In this document: in pieces, positions 23,806 through 34,128 of the stretch
Layout: each line of letters opens with the position of its first letter
Position numbering within the stretch: position 1 is the first letter of the stretch
Source: Ursus arctos
Lineage: Eukaryota > Chordata > Mammalia > Carnivora > Ursidae
DNA: 64,000 nt
Direction of reading: 5' to 3'
NCBI RefSeq assembly: GCF_023065955.2
Contig: NW_026622808.1
Span: forward strand, 47,876,475 to 47,940,474
Notes under the pieces: model-generated
Told to the model about the DNA's origin: nothing
Seen by the model: only the letters and a program-made list of their open reading frames with translations
Database searches by the model: none
Translations under genes and position numbers: made by a program

Positions 23806-24049
23806 CCTTTCAAAGCTATTTCTGTTAGTTCTGTTAGGCCGCTGAAATGAACCATTCATAACAACTTCTCAGAGCATTGGTACCTTAGCGGATATGGTTT
23901 CCATTCCTTGGACCTGAATACTGGCAAAATCTCTTGGTCAGCTTTGGAATCTATATGACAGCAGTATGATAATTCTGTATATTGTGGTCACATAGATTAG
24001 TGTAAATTTTCCAGAAACCATGCTCATTCAGTAGTATATTGTGTTTTTG

Positions 24050-24950
24050 TTATAATGGCTTTATTGAGATATAATTCCTGTGCCAAAAATTGCACATTTT
24101 AAGTGTACAATTCAGGGGCACCCGGGTGGCTCAATTGGTTAAGCGTCGGTCTTTGGCTCGGGTCGTGATCCCGGGGTCCTGGGATCGAGCCCCCCATTGG
24201 GCTCCCTGCAGAGCAGGGAGCCTGCTTCTTTCTCTGTCTCTACCTCTCTCTCTCTCTCTCATGAACAAGTGTACAATTCAGTGACTTTTAGTATATTCAC
24301 AGAATTTTGCAACCTAATTCCAGAACATTTTCATCCCTTGACCCTGCAAAAAACTCATGCTTATTAACAATCTCTTCCCTTTCCCCTTTCCTCCAGCCTT
24401 TTGTAACTACTAACCTATTTTCCTGTCTTGATAGAGTTGTCTATTTCATATAAATGGAATCATACAATATGTATGTGACTGTTTTCTTTCACTTAGCATA
24501 ATGTTTTCAAGGTTCATGCATTTTGTAGCCCGTAATAGTATGTCATTCCTTTTTGTTGCCAAATAATATTCCATTGTATGGATATATGACATTTTGTTTG
24601 GATGTGTCATATTTTGTTTATTCATTTACCAGGTGGAGGACATTTGTATTGTTTTCGCTTTTTGCCTATTATGAATAAGGCTGCTGTGAATATTCATGAA
24701 CAAGTTTTTGTGTAGACATATGTTTTCGGTTATCTTGGGTATAAACTGAAGAGTAGATTTACAAGGTCATATGGTAACTCTATGTTTAACATTTTGAGGA
24801 ACTGCCAAACTGTTTTCCAAAGTGACTGCACTGTTTTACATTCCCACCAGCAAGAAAGAAGGGTTCCAAAACCTCCACATTCTTGCCAACACTTGTTATA
24901 GCCCATCCTTTTTATTTTAGACATTGTGCTGGATTTGAGAGCATACACTG
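24050..24950 (-). mobile_element. Host L1M of the nested block: 3'UTR and ORF2 end
   Basis: Antisense L1 landmarks: TTATTGAGATATAATTCC, CACTTAGCATAATGTTTTC, AATATTCCATTGTATGGA, ATTCCCACCAGCAAG. Read on the minus strand, 24948-24730 still encodes a recognisable ORF2 C-terminus (LLSCWWECKTVQSLWKTVW and LNIELPYD motifs). A SINE interrupts it at 24116-24266. It is the 3' end of an old element whose 5' parts continue to about 36.27 kb. Confidence 0.8.
24116..24266 (+). mobile_element. can-SINE lacking its A-tail, perfect 15-bp TSD
   Basis: Head GGGCACCCGGGTGGCTCAAT, GTCCTGGGATCGAGCCCC B box and a CT tract are present, but the copy stops at CTCTCATGAAC without the AATAAA/A-rich tail. AAGTGTACAATTCAG is identical at 24101-24115 and 24267-24281, so the copy is bounded as a genuine insertion. 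Confidence 0.95.
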
Positions 24951-26240
24951 TATGATTTCTATTCTTTTAAATTTGTTAAGGTGTGTTTTATGGCTCAGCG
25001 TGTGGTCTATCTTGGTGAAGTTTCAAAGTGAGCTTGAGAAAAATGTATGATCTGCTGTTGGTGAATGAATTTGTCTATAGATGTCCATTGTGTTCAGTTG
25101 ATTGTTGGTGTTTTTGAATTCAGCTACGTCCCTATGGATTTTCTGCTGCTGGATCTGTCCATTTCTGATACAAGGGTGTTGAATCCTTCAACTAACGAGT
25201 GGATTCATCTATTTTTCCTTGCAGTTGTATCAGTTTTTACCTGAAATTTTGATTTTCTGTTGTTAGGCACATACACATTAAGGATTATAATGTCTTCCTG
25301 GATAACTGACCACTTTATCATTATGCAATGCCCCTCTCTATCCTTGATAACTTTCTTAACTTTGAAGTCTGCTCTGTCTGAAATTAACATAGCTACTTCA
25401 GCTTTCTTTTGATTCCTGTTAGCATGGTATACATTTATACCTTTACTTTTAATCTATATGTGTCTTTATATTTCAAGTAGATTACTTGTAGATACATTAT
25501 AGTTGGTCTTATGTTTTGATGCACTCTGATAGTCTTTCAATTGGTGTATGTAGACCACTGACCCTACAATGATTACTGGATTAATGTCTACCACATTGGT
25601 TACTGTTTTCTGCCCTTGTTCCTTGTTTCCAGTTTTGTCTTCCTTTCTTTTTCTACCTTTCCTAGTTTTAATTAGGCATTTTATATGTTCCATTTCTCTT
25701 TTCTTAGCATAGCCATTGCATTTTATTTTTTTTTAGTAGTTGTCCTAGAATTGTAATATACATTTGCAACTAATCCAAGTCCATATTCAAATAACACTGT
25801 ACCACTTCACGGGTAATCCAAGCACTTTATGATAACAAATTATTTCTAATTCCTCCCTCACCTCCCCTGTATCATTGCTGTTTCACCTCACTTATGCATC
25901 AGTTATAGCTGTCGACTACATTGTAGCTATTAGTATTTTGGTCAAACTGTCATTTGTTAGGTAAATTAAGAATATGGTAAAACCAAAATTTTAATTTCAC
26001 CTTCACTTACTTCTTCTCACTATTTCTTTATGTAGATCTGAGTTACTGATATGTTACTTTTTTATTTTTTTTCTCTCTGTAGAACCTCTTTTAACATTTC
26101 TTGCAAGGCAGGCTTACTGGCTACAAACTCTCTCAAGTTTTGTTTGTCTGAGAAAGTCTTTATTTCTCTCACTTTTGAATGATAATTTCATAGGATATAG
26201 AATTTTAGGTTGGTTTTTCTCTCAACACTTTAAATATTTC
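24951..26240 (-). mobile_element. Host L1M: endonuclease region to ORF1 C-terminus
   Basis: From about 24960 the antisense sequence is the ORF2 endonuclease segment (GCTCAGCGTGTGGTCTATC, TTAAGGATTATAATGTCTTC, CTCTGTCTGAAATTAACATAGC). The ORF1-ORF2 spacer and the ORF1 C-terminal end (AACATTTCTTGCAAGGCAGG, TTGTCTGAGAAAGTCTTTATT) follow. The reverse transcriptase region that should separate this from the preceding segment is missing. The element is cut at 26240 by the 6.4-kb L1. Confidence 0.75.
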
Positions 26241-26297
26241 CTAAAAAACTGTTTTGTCTTTATTCCCCCAGCCTCCCAACACTTTATCTTCTTAATC
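26241..26297. other. 57-bp non-L1 insert at the 3' flank of the 6.4-kb L1
   Basis: Lies between the 18-bp flanking repeat and the poly-T of the younger L1. It belongs to neither element as far as I can see. Its minus strand carries AATAAA (complement of 26259-26264). Confidence 0.6.
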
Positions 26298-26588
26298 TTT
26301 TTTTTTAATTTAAATTTTAGGTAATCAACATACAGTGCAATGCTGGTTTCAGGAGTAGAATTTAGTGATTCATCACTTACATACAATACCCAGGGCTCAT
26401 CACGACAAGTGTCTTCCTTAAAGCCCATCGCCCATCTAGCCCATCCCCCACCCATCTCCCTCCATCAACCCTCAGTTTGTTCTCTATCATTAAGCATCTC
26501 TTATGGCTTCTTTCCCTCTCTCCTGTTTTTCTTTTCCCCCTTCCCATATGTTCACCTGTTTTCTTTCTTAAATTCCACATGAGTGAGA

Positions 26589-29500
26589 TTATATGGTATC
26601 TGTCTTTCTCTGACTTATTTCACTTAACATAATACTCTCTAGCTCCATCCATGTCATTGCAAATGGCAAGATTTCATTTTTTGATGGCTGAGTAATATTC
26701 TGTTGTATATCTATACCACCTCTTCTTTATCCATTCATCAGTCAATGGACATTTGGGCTCTCTCCATAGTTTGGCTATTGTAGATAATGCTGTTATAAAC
26801 ATTGGGGTACATGTATCCCTTTGAATCTGTATTTTTGTATCCTTTGAGTAAACACCTAGTAGTGCAATTGCCAGATTGTAGGGTAGTTGCATTTTTAACA
26901 TTTTGAGGAACCTCCATATTGTTCTCCAGAGTGGCTGCCCCAGTTCGCATTCCCACTAAAAGTGCAAGAGGGTTCCTCTTTCTCCCCATCCTTGCCAACG
27001 CCTGTTGTTTCTTATGTTGCTGATTTTAGCTATAATGACAGATGTAAGATGGTATCTCACCGTAGTTTTGATTTGTATTTCGCTGATGATGAGTGATGTT
27101 GAGCATCTTTTCATGTGTCTGTTGGCCATCTGTATGTCTTTGGAAAAGTGCCTTCTGCCCATGTCTTAACTGGATTATTTGGTTTTTGAGTGTTGAGTTT
27201 GGTAAGATCTTTGTAGATTTTGGATACTAACCCTTTATCAGATGTCATTTGCAAGTTACCTTCTCCATTCATAGGCTGCCTTTTAGTTTTGTTGATTGTT
27301 TCCTTTGCTGTGTAGAAGCTTTTTATCTTGATGAAGTCCCAATAGTTCATTTTTTGCTTTTGTTTCATTTCCTTTGCCTGTGGTGACATGTCTAGTAAGA
27401 AGCTGCTGCAGCTGAAATCAAAGAGGTTTCTGCCTGAGTTCTCCTCTAGGATTTTGATGGTTTCCTGTCTCACATTTAGGTCTTTCATCCATTTGAATTT
27501 ATTTTTGTGTATGGTATAAGAAAGTAGTCCAGTTTCATTCTTCTGCATGTTGCTGTCCAGTTTTCCCAACACCATTTGTTGAAGAGACTGTGTTTTTTCC
27601 ATTGGATATTCTTTCCTGCTTTGTTGAAGATCAGTTGACCATATAGTTGTGGGTACATTTCTGGGCTCTCTATTCTGTTCCATCGATCTATGTGTCTGAT
27701 TTCGTGCCAGTACCATACTGTCTTGATGATTACAGCTTTGTAATAGAGCTTGAAATTTGGAATCGTGATGCCTACAGTTTTGTTTTTCCTTTTCAGAATT
27801 GCTTTGGCTATTGGGATCTTTTGTGGTTTCATACCACAAATTTTAGGATTGTTGTTCTAGCTCTGTGAAAAATTCTGGTAGTATTTTGATGGAGATTGCA
27901 TTAAATGTGTAGATTGCTTTGGGTAGTATATATATTTTAACAATGTTTATTCTTCCAATCAATGAGCATGGGATATTTTTCCATTTCTTTGTGTCCTCTT
28001 CAATCTCTTTCACAAGTGTTCTTTGGTTTTCAGAGTATAGATCTTTTACTTTAGTTAGATTTATTCCTAGGTATCTTATTGTTTTTGGTGAAATTGCAAA
28101 TGGGATCAGTTCCTTGACTTCTTTTTCTGGTATTTTGTTATTGGTGTATAGAAATGCAACAGATTTCTGCACATTGATTTTGTGTTCTGTGACTTTGCTG
28201 AATTCATGCCTGAGTTTTAGCAATTTTTCGGTCAAGTCTTTCAGGCTTTCTACATAGAGTATCATGTCGTCTGAGAATAGTGAAAGTTTGGCTTTTTCCT
28301 TGCCAACTTGGATGCCTTTTATTTCTTTTTTGTTGTCTGATTGTTGAGGCTAAGACTTCCAGTACAATGTTAAATAGCAATGATGAGAATATACATCCTT
28401 GTCTTGATCCTGACCATAGGGGAAAGGCTCTCAGTTTTTCCCCATTCAGGATGATATTAGCTGTAGATCTTTTGCATATGGCCTTTATGATGTTGAGGTA
28501 TATTCCATCTCTACTTTGTTGAGGGTTTTCATCATGAATGGGTGCTGTATTTTGATGAATGATTTTTCTGCATCTGTTGACAGGATCATATGGTTCTCAT
28601 CCTTTATTAATATGGTGTATCACACTGATTGATTTGGGAATATTGAACCACACTTGCACTCCAGGAACAAATCTCACTTGATTGCGGTGAATGATTCTTT
28701 TAATGTACTGTTGAATTCGATTTGCTAACATTTTATTGAGGATTTTTGCATCCATGTTCATCAGGGATATTGGCTTGTAATTCTCCTTTTTAGTGGGGTC
28801 TTTGTCTGGTTTTCCAATCAAGGTAATGTTGGCTTTTAGAATGAGTTTGTAAGTTTTCCTTCCATTTCTATTTTTTGGAACAGTTTGAGAAGAATAGGTA
28901 TTAACTTTTCTTTAAAGGTCTGGTAGAATTCCCCTGGGAAGCCATCTGGCCCAGGACTTTTGTTTGTTGGGAGATTTTTCATTACTGATTCAATTTCTTT
29001 GCTGGTTACAGGTCTGTTCAAATTTTCTGTTTCTTCCTGTTTCAGTTTTGGTAGTTTGTAGTTTTCTAGTAAGTTGTCCATTTCTTCCAGGTTGCCCAGT
29101 TTGTTGGTGTATAATTTTTCATAGCATTCTCTTATAATTGTATTTCTGTGGTGTTGGCTGTGTTCTCTCCTCTTTCATTTGTGATTTTACCTATTTGGGT
29201 CCTTTCTCTTTTCTTTTTGATAAGTCTAGCTAGGGGTTTATCAATTTTATTAATTCTTTTGAAGAACCAGCTCTTAGTTTCACTAATCCATCCTACTGGT
29301 TTTTGTTCGTTTGTTTGTTTCAATATCGTTTATTTCTGGTCTTATCTTTATTATTCCCCTTCTCCTGCTTTAGGCTTTATTTGCTCTTCCTTTTCTAGCT
29401 TCTTTAGGTGTAAGGTTAGGTTGTATATTTGAGACTTTTCCTGTTTCTTGAGGTAGGCCTGTATTGCAATATACATCCCTCTTAGAACTGCTTTTGCTGT

Positions 29501-30394
29501 ATCCCAAAGGTTTTGGGCTGTTGTGCTTTCATTTTCATTTGCTTCTATGTATTTTTAAAATTCTTTAATTTCCTGGTTAACCCATTCATTCTTTAGTAGG
29601 ATGCTCTTTAACCTCCATTTATTTGAGTTCTTTCCAAATTTTTTCTTGTGGTTGATTTCAAGTTTCATAGCATTGTGGTCTGAAAATATGCATGGTATGA
29701 TCTTGATTGTTTTGTACTTGTTGAGAGCGGATTTGTGATTTAGTATGTGATCTATCCTGGAGAACGCTCCATGTGCACTCAAGAATGTGTATTCTGCTGC
29801 TTTAGGATAAAATGTTCTGAATATATCTGTTAAGTCCATCTGGTCCAGTATGTAATTCAAAGCCATTGTTTCCTTGTTGATTTTCTGCTTAGATGATATG
29901 TCCATTGTTGTAAGTGGGGTGTTAAAGTCCTCTACTATTATTGTATTACAATCAATGAGTTTCTTTATGTTTGTTATTAATTGATTTATATATTTGGGTG
30001 CTCCCAAGTTGGGGGCATAAATCCTTACAATTGTTAGATCTTCTGGATGGATAAACCTTTTAACTATGAAATAATGCCTTTCTTCATCTCCTGTTATAGT
30101 TTTTGTTTTAAAATCTAGTTTGTCTGATATAAGTATGGCTACTCTGTCTTTCTTTTGATGTCTATTAACATGATAGATGGCTCGCCATCCCCTCACTTTC
30201 AATCTGCAGGTGTTTTTAGGTCTACAATGAGTCTCTTATAGGCAGCATACAGATGGATCTTGTTGGTTTTGTTTTGTTTTGGTTTGGTTTTTTGTTTTTT
30301 GTTTTATCCATCCTGATACCCTATATCTTTTGATTGGCCCATTTAGTCCATTTACATTCAGAGTGATTATTGAGAGATATGAATTTAGTGCCAT
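26589..30394 (-). pseudogene. L1 ORF2 (endonuclease/reverse transcriptase), broken
   Basis: The span of 3,806 nt matches the usual roughly 1,270-codon ORF2 but needs several frame changes. The start ATG (30394-30392) opens a MALNSYLSIITLNVNGLN frame, typical of L1. The endonuclease portion (30202-29555) keeps SRIDHIL and SDHNAMKLE, which hold conserved active-site Asp/His positions. It reads VEDFNTPL where the family has GDFNTPL. RT fragments follow: [15 protein letters not shown] near 28960 and [20 protein letters not shown] near 28770. The catalytic box reads LFSDDMILY near 28270 instead of the usual FADD. The C-terminus includes the cysteine/tryptophan region near 26950 and the WYRYTTEYYSAIKK end. 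It encoded the reverse transcriptase and nicking enzyme for target-primed reverse transcription and is not functional. Confidence 0.92.
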
Positions 30395-30477
30395 TGTGTT
30401 ACCTGTAGAGTTGGTGTTTCTGGTGATGTTCTTTGATCCTTTCTAGTCTTTGTTCCTTTTTGTCTTTTTCTCTCCAC

Positions 30478-31341
30478 TCAAAGAGCCCCCGTTAAAATTT
30501 CTTGCAGGGCTGGTTTAGTGACCATGAACTTCTTTAGATGTTGTTTGTCTGGGAAACTCTTTATTTCTCCTTGTATTCTGAATGACAGCCTTGCTGGATA
30601 AAGAATTCTTGGCTGCATATTTTTCCCATTCAGCAGGTTGAATATTTTCTACTCCTTTGTGGCCGGCCAAGTCTCTGTGGACAAATCCACTGTGAACCTG
30701 ATGTGTCTTCCCTTGTAGGTTAAAGACCTTTTCTCTTTTGCTGCTTCCAGGATTCTTTCCTTGTCTGTGTATTTTGTGAATTTGACTATCATATGCCATG
30801 GTGATGGCTGGCTTTTGTTGAATTTAATGGGAGTTCTCTTTGTTTCTTGGATTTTGATGTCTGTGTCCTTCCGCAGATTAGGAAAATTTTTAGCTATAAC
30901 TTGTTTCAATAAACCTGCCCCTTTACCTCGCTCTTTACCTTCAGGGACTCCTATGATACGGATGTTATTACATTTTATTAAATTGCTGAGTTCTCTAAGT
31001 CTACCTTTGTGGTCTATTACCTTTCTTTCCCTCTTCTTTTTGGCATTATTTTCCACAATTTTATTTTCTCTATCAATGATTCACTCCTCTGCTTCATCCA
31101 TCTTTTTATGGCCTCCATTTGTGTTTGCATCTTGGTTATAGCATTTTTAAATTTTGGCCTGACTAGATTTTAGTTCTTTTATCTTTTTATCTTCTATGCT
31201 TTTTTCAAGACCAGCTAGTATCCTTATAATTGTTTTAAATTCCAGTTCAGGCATCTTACTTATATCTATGTTGATCAAATCCCTGGCCATGAGTTCTACC
31301 TCATGTTCGTTCTTTCGGGGTGTATTCTTCCATCTCATCAT
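30478..31341 (-). pseudogene. L1 ORF1 (RNA-binding protein), broken
   Basis: Begins at ATG 31341 with an N-terminal stretch containing RDLINIDISKMPELEFKT, a coiled-coil-type region. It changes frame near 31147, then shows the RRM region with NIRIIGVPEGKE and KNFPNLRKDTDIKIQETKR (31056-30649). The C-terminal domain follows (RPTYKGRHIR-type block reading LTYKGRHIRFTVDLSTETW), and after another frame change KPALQEILTGAL and a stop at 30478-30480. The 864-nt span is slightly short for the family. ORF1p trimers coat L1 RNA; this copy is frameshifted. Confidence 0.9.
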
Positions 31342-32736
31342 TTGTCATTTTGTCCAGAAAAAAAGAAATAGAAAACAGAACAAAAACAAAAAAGAAAAAC
31401 AAAGCACAAAACAAAGAAAAAGGAAAAAACAAAATAACAAGAAAAACAAAAACACAAAACAAGAAAACCAGAAAATAACCTCAATCCTTGGGTGTATTTT
31501 GTTCTGCTTATTAAAAGAATGTAGATCCCAAAATGAAAAAATAAAATAAAATGAGAGTAGACCAAAAAAAATATATATGAAAATCATATATATACATGTA
31601 TACATATATACTATATATATATATAAATAAAAATTTAAAAAATTAATAAGAAAAAAAGAACTGGAAAATATAAGAAAATAAATGAAAAAACAATAAAAAT
31701 AAAAGAAATAAAGAACAAAAGTGTAAAGGAAGCTCAATCCTATTTCTCCTAGAACTGATGCTTTGCAGGACTCAATAATCATAATAAACTTGGTGTGAGC
31801 TAGTTGTGCTGGTCTTCTGGGGGAGGGGCCTGCTGCATTGATTCTCTAGATGATTTGTTTCAGTGGAAATGCTTCTCCAGGGCACAGGGGGGCGGGGCTT
31901 GATGCAGGCAGCTCTGCCCTCCACTAGGTGGCACTGTTTTGTTCCCTGAAGGCTTTAGGCACTGCTGGGCGGGGTGAAAATGGCTGCACCCTGTTGTCTA
32001 GGCTCAGAGGTGAAAGTTTGCACCTCCTACTCTTCCGGTGAGCCCTTACAGAAAAGCGGTCAATCACCCTATTTGTTTCCCTAATTTCCGTCTGAATTGT
32101 GTGCACTCTGTCCGTGTTTGAGCCTTTTTATCTCAGACGCATGACCAAGTTTCAAAACTCCAAATCTCAGGGATGCCCACGGCACTGACCAGCACTGTTT
32201 CTCTGGGGGAGGGTCTCGCCTGTCCTTCCCAGGAAAGTGGTCACATGACCCCGTGGCAGTTTGTAGTTTATAGCAGAAAGCCGCTGCCAAGACTTGGTGC
32301 TCTTTGCTGGCTTCCTGGCTCCTATGCCTGGAACAGCATAGCACAGCGGCACCACCCATTCTTCCTGGGACCCAGGGGATCCCAGACCACCCCGTCACTC
32401 CTGGGATTCTGCCCTTCTTCACCACGTGAGCAACTTTAATCCAGGCACACCCTCCGCAATAGTGAACCTAAAGTTCAGATTTTGCACTCTGCCTCCTCGT
32501 AAGCAGGCTCCCTCTCCACTGTATCCTCAGCTGTGTCTCCCCCAAGTGAACTTCTGTGCTTCCTGCCTTCTAAAAGGTGGTCAATTTTCTCCCTTTAGAT
32601 GTGCAGGTTTCGTTCTTTCAGATCTCTGATTAACGTCTTGGGTGTTCAGAATAATTTGATCACTGTCTAGCTGTGATCAAGTGATGAGACAAGCTCAGGG
32701 TCCTCCTACTCTGCCACCATCTTAACTCCTCCTCCT
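31342..32736 (-). promoter_or_regulatory. 5'UTR/promoter region of the 6.4-kb L1
   Basis: The 1.4-kb 5'UTR has two parts. The ORF1-proximal half (31345-31720) is strongly A-rich on the plus strand with (TA)n at 31571-31627. The outer half (31800-32640) is the most GC-rich stretch in the window. L1 5'UTRs carry an internal pol II promoter; activity here is unknown. A full CTCF core match lies at 31921-31934. Confidence 0.75.
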
Positions 32737-32761
32737 ATCTGTATTTTTTTAAGACACCCCC

Positions 32762-33998
32762 CAACACTTTAAATATTTCACTCCACTCTTTTTTTACTTG
32801 TGTGATTTCTGAAGAAAAGTCAATTAATCTTTATTTTACAACTCCACAGGGAAGGTGTTTTCTTTTTTTGGCTTCTTTCAAGACTTTTTCCTTATCTTTG
32901 ATTTTATGCGATTTGAACAGGATATGTTTAGGTGTAGCTTTTTTCCTTTTTCTCTTTCTTTCTTTCTTTCTTTCTTTGCAATTATCATGGTGTTCTCTGA
33001 GCTTTCTGAATATGTGGTGGGTGGGGAAATTCTGCCATTATTGGTTTAAATATTTCTTCTGTTCCTTTCTTTCTTCTGTACATGTATGCTAAATATTCTG
33101 TAGATATCCCACAGGTCTTAGATATTTTGTTCCTTTTTTTTCTTTTTTCTCTCTTTGCTTTGTAGTTCTAGAATTTTTTATTGACGTGTCTAATGAACCC
33201 ATTAGATTAGCATTTCTTTGTAATGTTTTTCTTAGATTTGCCATCTCTCTGCTTACATTACCCATGTGTTCTTGCAGGTTGTCTCCCTTTTCCATTAGAG
33301 CCCTTAGCATATTCATCATAGTTGATTTAGATTCACGGTCAGATAATTCCACCATCTCTACCATATCTAAGTCTGGTCCTGATGTTTGCTCTCTCTCTTC
33401 AAACTGTGTTTTTTGCCTTTATTTTATTTTATTTTATTTTATTTTATTTTATTTTATTTTATTTTATTTTAAAGATTTTATTTATTTATTTGACAGAGAG
33501 ACAGCCAGTGAGAGAGGGAACACAAGCAGGGGGAGTGGGAGAGGAAGAAGCAGGGATCCCAGTGGATCCCGATGCAGGGCTCGATCCCAGGACCATGGGA
33601 TCATGCCCTGAGCCGAAGGCAGATGCTTAAGGACTGAGCCACCCAGGCACCCCCAAACTGTGTTTTTTGCCTTTAATATGCTTTGCAACTTTTTACTGAA
33701 AGCCTGACATGATGTACTGAGTAAAAGGAATTGAATAAATAGGTCTTTAGTAATGTGGTGATAATGTGTTGGGGAGGGGAAGTGTTCTCTAGTCCCATGA
33801 TTAGGTCTTGGTGTATTAGTGAGCTTTTGCTCCTCAGCTGTGAACTTTACAAGTGCTTCTTAGTTTTCTGAACCCCTTAAGTGGGAGGATGATTAGAGGG
33901 GGATGGAGTTGGGTATTTCTCTTCCCTCAGGTCAGTTAGGCTATGATAAAACCTTAATAGGTTAAGCTATGGTCAAATGGTTTCTCTTGGGTCAAGTC
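32762..33998 (-). mobile_element. Host L1M: ORF1 N-terminal region and 5'UTR start
   Basis: Resumes the old element after the 6.4-kb insertion, repeating CAACACTTTAAATATTTC and continuing into ACTCCACTCTTTTTTTACTT. On the minus strand 33364-33089 encodes a heptad-like ORF1 N-terminal segment (LQEHMGNVSREMANLRKTLQ). The sequence beyond resembles an L1M 5'UTR. It is interrupted by a SINE at 33421-33654 with 20-bp repeats. Confidence 0.7.
33421..33654 (-). mobile_element. can-SINE, young subfamily, tail expanded to (ATTTT)10
   Basis: Minus-strand SINE body 33471-33654 preceded by ten exact ATTTT units (33421-33470), i.e. (AAAAT)n in the SINE's own sense. The repeats AAACTGTGTTTTTTGCCTTT at 33401-33420 and 33655-33674 are identical over 20 bp, so the pentamer tract lies inside the insertion. 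Confidence 0.97.
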
Positions 33999-33999
33999 T

Positions 34000-34128
34000 T
34001 TTTTTCTTTTTTTCTTTTTTTTAAATATTTTTTTATTAGATTGTGTTAGTCACCATACAGTACATCCCTGGTTTCTGATGTAAAGTTCGAGGATTCATTA
34101 GTTGCGTGTAACACCCAGTGCACCATGT
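34000..34128 (-). mobile_element. Short 5'-truncated young L1 tail
   Basis: A T-rich run (33999-34022) is followed by antisense L1 3'UTR (TTAGTCACCATACAGTACAT, AGTTGCGTGTAACACCCAG). It is about 105 bp without the tail and resembles the last part of the L1 at 35285-35851 in the opposite orientation. Confidence 0.8.

Larger units (their letters stand above)
26298..32736 (-). mobile_element. 5'-complete carnivoran L1, about 6.4 kb, ORFs broken
   Basis: Runs in antisense from a short poly-T (26298-26306) through a roughly 0.3-kb 3'UTR, ORF2, an 83-bp spacer, ORF1 and a 1.4-kb 5'UTR. It ends at a GGAGGAGTTAAGATGGTGGC-type L1 start (minus strand, about 32736-32710). The 5' end is present, so it is a full-length insertion. 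Stops and frameshifts break both ORFs, so it cannot mobilise itself. It lies inside the older L1; 18-bp repeats CAACACTTTAAATATTTC at 26223-26240 and 32762-32779 bracket it. Similarity to the other young L1 pieces here (34000-34128, 35285-35851, 60470-61640) suggests one lineage. Confidence 0.93.

Noticed and set aside
27111..27839. 242-codon minus-strand frame, the longest in the window
   Set aside because: It is the C-terminal part of the broken L1 ORF2, not an independent gene.
29555..30202. 215-codon minus-strand frame with endonuclease motifs
   Set aside because: L1 ORF2 endonuclease domain of the inserted element; counted as part of that pseudogene.
31196..31782. Lys/Asn-rich (plus) and Phe-rich (minus) frames of 117-145 codons
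   Set aside because: Translation of the A-rich stretch of the L1 5'UTR; low complexity.
32081..32439. Overlapping 88-114 codon frames on both strands in GC-rich DNA
   Set aside because: Inside the L1 5'UTR. The higher GC there lowers stop frequency.
31800..32640. Possible CpG island
   Set aside because: Relatively GC-rich but with few CpG, and it lies entirely within the L1 5'UTR; not a gene promoter island.
33421..33470. Direct pentamer array as a possible CRISPR-like or satellite array
   Set aside because: Five-base units without spacers, inside SINE target repeats: a microsatellite from the SINE tail.
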